Source: Chitinophagaceae bacterium
GTDB taxonomy: Bacteria; Bacteroidota; Bacteroidia; Chitinophagales; Chitinophagaceae
NCBI GenBank assembly: GCA_022841365.1
Contig: JALHRP010000012.1
Coordinates: 1 to 33,956, forward strand
Direction: 5' to 3'
DNA length: 33,956 nt
Shown: in pieces, positions 30,705 to 33,956 of the stretch
Numbering within the stretch: position 1 is the first letter of the stretch
Layout of the letters: each line of letters begins with the position of its first letter
Made by a program: the position numbers and the translations under genes
The notes under the pieces: model-generated
Told to the model about the DNA's origin: nothing
The model's input: the letters and a program-made list of their open reading frames with translations, nothing else
The model's database searches: none

Positions 30705-30803
30705 ATTCCCGTTGATCTTCACAAAACAAGTATTCATATAATTGTTGTTGATTTATGTATTCATGTTTTGGATAATAACTAACTTCCCTAAAAGTATCCC
30801 GCT
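30705..30803 (+). promoter_or_regulatory. Conserved upstream region of hydroxylase operon 2
   Basis: The duplicate of 26476-26575, immediately before the second [2Fe-2S] subunit gene. The similarity extends without break from ATTCCCGTT into the coding start, so the upstream DNA was duplicated with the genes. Confidence 0.65.
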
Positions 30804-31262
30804 ATGCCAGTAATCAGTTTGAACGTGAACGGTAAAACAGTTTCGGTTGATGCAGATCCTGCAACACCTGTACTATGGGTGTTGAGAGAACATTTAAATC
30901 TTGTCGGCACAAAATACGGATGCGGTGTTGCACAATGTGGCACATGTACGATTCACCTCAATGGAAACGCAGTTCGTTCCTGCCAGTTACCTGTTTCTGC
31001 AGTAGGCAAAAATGCGATCACTACCATTGAAGGGTTGAGTGAAAACGGTGATCATCCGGTACAGAAAGCATGGATAGAGCAGGATGTGGCGCAATGCGGC
31101 TACTGTCAAACAGGGCAGATCATGACGGCCACTGCATTGTTGAAAAGCAATCCCAATCCAACCGATGCACAAATTGAAGCATCTATGAGTGGAAATATTT
31201 GCAGGTGCGGAACGTATCTGCGTATAAAAGAGGCCATCAAAACAGCAGCGAAACAAATGTAA
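30804..31262 (+). CDS. (2Fe-2S) subunit of an isoquinoline-1-oxidoreductase-type molybdenum hydroxylase, copy 2
   Basis: A 152-residue paralogue of the 26576 product with the same length pattern and all eight cluster cysteines ([33 protein letters not shown]). The two proteins are nearly alike in the first 60 residues ([25 protein letters not shown]), indicating fairly recent duplication. Co-transcribed with the large subunit 42 bases downstream. Confidence 0.93.
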   Translation: MPVISLNVNGKTVSVDADPATPVLWVLREHLNLVGTKYGCGVAQCGTCTIHLNGNAVRSCQLPVSAVGKNAITTIEGLSENGDHPVQKAWIEQDVAQCGYCQTGQIMTATALLKSNPNPTDAQIEASMSGNICRCGTYLRIKEAIKTAAKQM

Positions 31263-31304
31263 CACTGCGTACCACGCAATGTTGAATTTTTAAACTCATC
31301 AACA

Positions 31305-33560
31305 ATGGAAAAAAATAAAACTGATTATAACAGAAGGGCATTTTTAAAATCAACCTTTCTTGCAGGTGGTGGTATGATGATTAGTTTCAGCGGCCTGGCA
31401 AAATTGAGTCTGGAGGATAAAATAAATCCCGCCGATCTGCCTGCAGACTGGCATGAGTTAACCGGGTATATTAAAATCACATCTGACAACATCATCAAAA
31501 TATTCAACCCCAATCCTGAGTTTGGACAAAATGTAATGACTTCATTGCCGATGATCGTTGCAGAGGAGCTGGATGTAGATTGGAAAAAAGTAGTGGTGGA
31601 AATGGGGCATCACGACAATGTAAAATTCGGACCGCAATTTGCCGGCGGCAGTAATTCTGTCCGCATGTATTGGAAACCTCTTCGTGATGCGGGTGCAGCT
31701 GCACGAAATATGTTGCTGACAGCAGCATCACAAACATGGAATGTTCCTGTTGAAGAACTTACAACGAAAGCCGGAATGATCTATCATGAAAAAAGCGGCA
31801 AGTCAGGAACCTATGGTGAGTTTGCATCAAAAGCTGCAGGCGTTTCTATTCCAAAAGAAGTAAAGCTGAAAGATGTAAAGAATTTTACGGTTGTAAGAAA
31901 TTCACAGAAGAATGTGGAAGGGGTGAAAATTGTTACAGGTAAACCGCTGTTTGGATTAGACTATACACAGGAAGGAACATTGATCGCTATGATTCAGCAT
32001 CCGCCTGCATTCGGAATGAAAGTAAAATCATTTGATGCAAGTGAAATATTAAAGATGCCGGGCATCAAAGATGTGTTTACATTGAAGTTGTATGAAGATG
32101 GATTTGAGCAGGCAGGTTTTGATACACGTACGTTCAACGATTTATTGGTTGTAGTTGGTAACACAACATGGCAGGTGATGAATGCCCGTAAAAAATTAAA
32201 AGTAAGCTGGGAGCCGAAAGGTGATACAAAAGATACAATGGCTGGCAGAAATGGAAAGCGGGAAGTAATTGTGCCGGGTGCATTGGAAAGTACCGCTACA
32301 CATTTTGCAAAAATGAAAGAGTATGCAGCAAAGCCTGCACAATTGTTACGTAAAGATGGTGATCCTGAAACAGCGTTTAAAAATGCAGCAAAGGTTCTTG
32401 AACGTACCTACAACGCACCTTTCCTGGCACATAATTGCATGGAGCCGATGAATTGTTTTGCGCATGTAACCGATGATAAAGCATTGATCGTTGGTCCGCA
32501 CCAGGCAGCAGGTTGGATTGAACCCACTTTATCAAAAGTGTTGAATCTGCCTGCTGATAAAATTGATATGCAGATAACCCGTATGGGTGGTGGCTTCGGT
32601 TTGAGAGCATACGGCCATACGTTTGTTGAGGCTGCATTGATTTCCAGAAAAGTAAAAGCTCCGGTGAAACTTGTGTACACCCGGGAAGATGATATGACTT
32701 ATGGCATTTATCGCCCGATTTACACGGCTACTTATCGTGCAGCGTTTGATGCAAATAAAAACCTGATTGCGTTTCATGTAAAAGGTGGTGGTATTCCTGA
32801 ACATCCAATTCATGCAAACAGGTTTCCTGCTGGTGCAGTTGACAACTACTTAGCTGAAGGTTGGGAAATTCCTTCCAATATTACCATTGGTGCATTCAGG
32901 GCACCACGTTCTAATTTCAATGCAGCTGCTGAGCAATCGTTCTTAGATGAAGTTGCAGAAGCAATGGGGAAAGATCCCATTGAATTCAGATTGGAGTTGT
33001 TGAAACGGGCGAAAGAAAATCCTGTTGGTAAAAACAATGAGTATGATGCAGACAGATATGCAGAAGTGTTGAAACTGGTGAAAGAAAAATCGGGTTGGGG
33101 TAGTGCAACAAACAAACAATACAGTCGTGGTGTGGCTGCCTATTTCTGTCACAATTCCTATGCTGCGCATGTGGTTGACATTATAAAGAAAGACGGTCAG
33201 CCATTTGTTGAACGGGTAACCAGTGCAGTTGATTGCGGTATTGTGATTAACCCGGATGCGGCTGTTAATATGGTGCAGGGATGTGTGGTGGACGGAATTG
33301 GTAATGCATTGTATGGCGAGTTGACATTTAAAGAGGGTGTTCCGGAGAAAAATAATTTTACCCGTTACAGAATGATCCGTCACAGGGAAGCACCGAAAAA
33401 AATTGATGTACATTTTGTACAGAACGAGATCAATCCAACAGGTTTAGGTGAACCACCTTTTCCGCCAATCTTTGCAGCAGTAGCCAATGCATTGTATAAA
33501 AGTGAGAAGAAGCGTTTTTACAATCAGCCTTTTTCAAATGACCTTCAAAAAAAATCATAA
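31305..33560 (+). CDS. Molybdopterin-binding subunit of xanthine dehydrogenase/IorB family, copy 2
   Basis: A 751-residue periplasmic catalytic subunit. Tat signal NRRAFLKSTF with GGGMMISFSGLAKL. Cofactor motifs NPEFGQNVMTSLPMIVAEEL, TRMGGGFGLRAYG and VDCGIVINPDAAVNMVQG; active-site Glu716 in GLGEPPFPP. It is 50 residues longer than copy 1, mainly from an insertion around 300-345 (DTKDTMAGRNGKREV onward). More diverged from copy 1 than the small subunits are from each other, so substrate specificity may differ. Followed by a cytochrome c gene. Confidence 0.93.
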   Translation: MEKNKTDYNRRAFLKSTFLAGGGMMISFSGLAKLSLEDKINPADLPADWHELTGYIKITSDNIIKIFNPNPEFGQNVMTSLPMIVAEELDVDWKKVVVEMGHHDNVKFGPQFAGGSNSVRMYWKPLRDAGAAARNMLLTAASQTWNVPVEELTTKAGMIYHEKSGKSGTYGEFASKAAGVSIPKEVKLKDVKNFTVVRNSQKNVEGVKIVTGKPLFGLDYTQEGTLIAMIQHPPAFGMKVKSFDASEILKMPGIKDVFTLKLYEDGFEQAGFDTRTFNDLLVVVGNTTWQVMNARKKLKVSWEPKGDTKDTMAGRNGKREVIVPGALESTATHFAKMKEYAAKPAQLLRKDGDPETAFKNAAKVLERTYNAPFLAHNCMEPMNCFAHVTDDKALIVGPHQAAGWIEPTLSKVLNLPADKIDMQITRMGGGFGLRAYGHTFVEAALISRKVKAPVKLVYTREDDMTYGIYRPIYTATYRAAFDANKNLIAFHVKGGGIPEHPIHANRFPAGAVDNYLAEGWEIPSNITIGAFRAPRSNFNAAAEQSFLDEVAEAMGKDPIEFRLELLKRAKENPVGKNNEYDADRYAEVLKLVKEKSGWGSATNKQYSRGVAAYFCHNSYAAHVVDIIKKDGQPFVERVTSAVDCGIVINPDAAVNMVQGCVVDGIGNALYGELTFKEGVPEKNNFTRYRMIRHREAPKKIDVHFVQNEINPTGLGEPPFPPIFAAVANALYKSEKKRFYNQPFSNDLQKKS

Positions 33561-33596
33561 GTAAGATTAACAGCAAAAAAAATAAGTGAGCGGAAT

Positions 33597-33956
33597 ATGA
33601 AAATGATACTTGTAACATTTGTACTGTCTATTACAACAATCACATTGCTTTCTTTTAATCAAACCTATGATTTAAAAGCAAGTGTAAAACGTGGTAAAAC
33701 GGTATATGAGACGAATTGTATGTCTTGTCATATGGCAGAGGGAACGGGGCTCGAAGGTGCTTTTCCTCCTCTGGCAAAATCAAAAAATCTGGCCGATAAA
33801 AACCGACTGATCAAAATAATTCTTCAGGGTATGAGAGGTCCGTTGAAAGTAAATGGGGTTGATTATGATGGAGAAATGTCCGGCATCAGTCTCAGTAACG
33901 AGCAGGCTGCAGATGTTGCAAATTATATCCGTAATTCATGGGGTAATAAATATCCT
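33597..33956 (+). CDS. Periplasmic c-type cytochrome (partial, cut by window end)
   Basis: 120 codons are visible and the frame is open at the last base. Signal peptide MKMILVTFVLSITTITLLSF, then a class I cytochrome c domain: VKRGKTVYETNCMSCHMAEG with haem motif CMSCH, FPPLAKSKNL, GVDYDGEMSGISL with the likely axial Met, and NEQAADVANYIRNSWGN. 36 bases after the hydroxylase large subunit, so probably the same operon, and a natural electron acceptor for an enzyme lacking a flavin subunit. Confidence 0.9.
   Translation, partial: MKMILVTFVLSITTITLLSFNQTYDLKASVKRGKTVYETNCMSCHMAEGTGLEGAFPPLAKSKNLADKNRLIKIILQGMRGPLKVNGVDYDGEMSGISLSNEQAADVANYIRNSWGNKYP

Overview
The window looks like a chromosomal segment of a Bacteroidota bacterium, most likely Chitinophagaceae or a close relative. 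Several genes are preceded by the Bacteroidota -7 promoter box TAnnTTTG, with a TTG 19-20 bases upstream in the best cases. Shine-Dalgarno sequences are largely absent, many genes overlap by ATGA or TAATG, and several products belong to families typical of this phylum (DUF4846 protein, TIGR03643 protein, zinc-less sirtuin, DUF5684-type signal peptidase I). No rRNA, tRNA, CRISPR array, integrase or transposase gene was seen.

Layout. (1) 1-410: three tandem copies of a 144-145 base non-coding unit holding two hairpins, the second terminator-like. (2) 593-7588: a light/DNA-repair module. A six-gene leftward operon encodes a bacterial (6-4)-type photolyase homologue without the usual iron-sulfur cysteines, a TIGR03643 protein, an SDR-DUF2867 protein, a DoxX-like membrane protein, a photolyase FAD-domain protein with no N-terminal antenna domain, and an SDR. 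It is flanked by an SRPBCC protein and a flavin reductase-like protein. (3) 7607-17786: housekeeping genes: sirtuin, saccharopine dehydrogenase-like protein, pdhB, a 49-residue membrane protein, a DUF4846 protein, an NtrC-like regulator without a DNA-binding domain, an alpha/beta hydrolase, lepB, cdd, ogt, a CsaA-like protein and a SirB1-like protein. (4) 17787-20213: a candidate small RNA, a MOSC protein and moaA.

(5) 20214-26347: an AT-rich accessory island, every gene on the plus strand: hypothetical proteins, an ankyrin-TPR protein, a uracil-DNA-glycosylase-like protein, a Hanks-type kinase, a TPR protein split by a -1 frame change at a run of seven A, and a truncated zinc-ribbon protein. 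Two families of inverted-repeat elements separate these genes. One is a paired-hairpin element, of which one copy carries a good promoter. The other looks like integron attC sites. The kinase-TPR pair lies between two attC-like sites, and the first nine bases of the cassette are the exact reverse complement of the outer arm of the site at its end, as expected for an integron gene cassette. This is the most unusual part of the window.

(6) 26476-33956: two paralogous isoquinoline-1-oxidoreductase-type molybdenum hydroxylase operons ([2Fe-2S] subunit plus Tat-exported molybdopterin subunit) with nearly the same upstream sequence. Between them lie an AraC regulator, a secreted NTF2-like protein and a 21-base-phased direct repeat that could be the regulator's operator. 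A periplasmic cytochrome c, cut by the window end, follows the second operon and is a plausible electron acceptor. MoaA and the MOSC protein link the window to molybdenum cofactor metabolism, but the rest of that pathway is not here.
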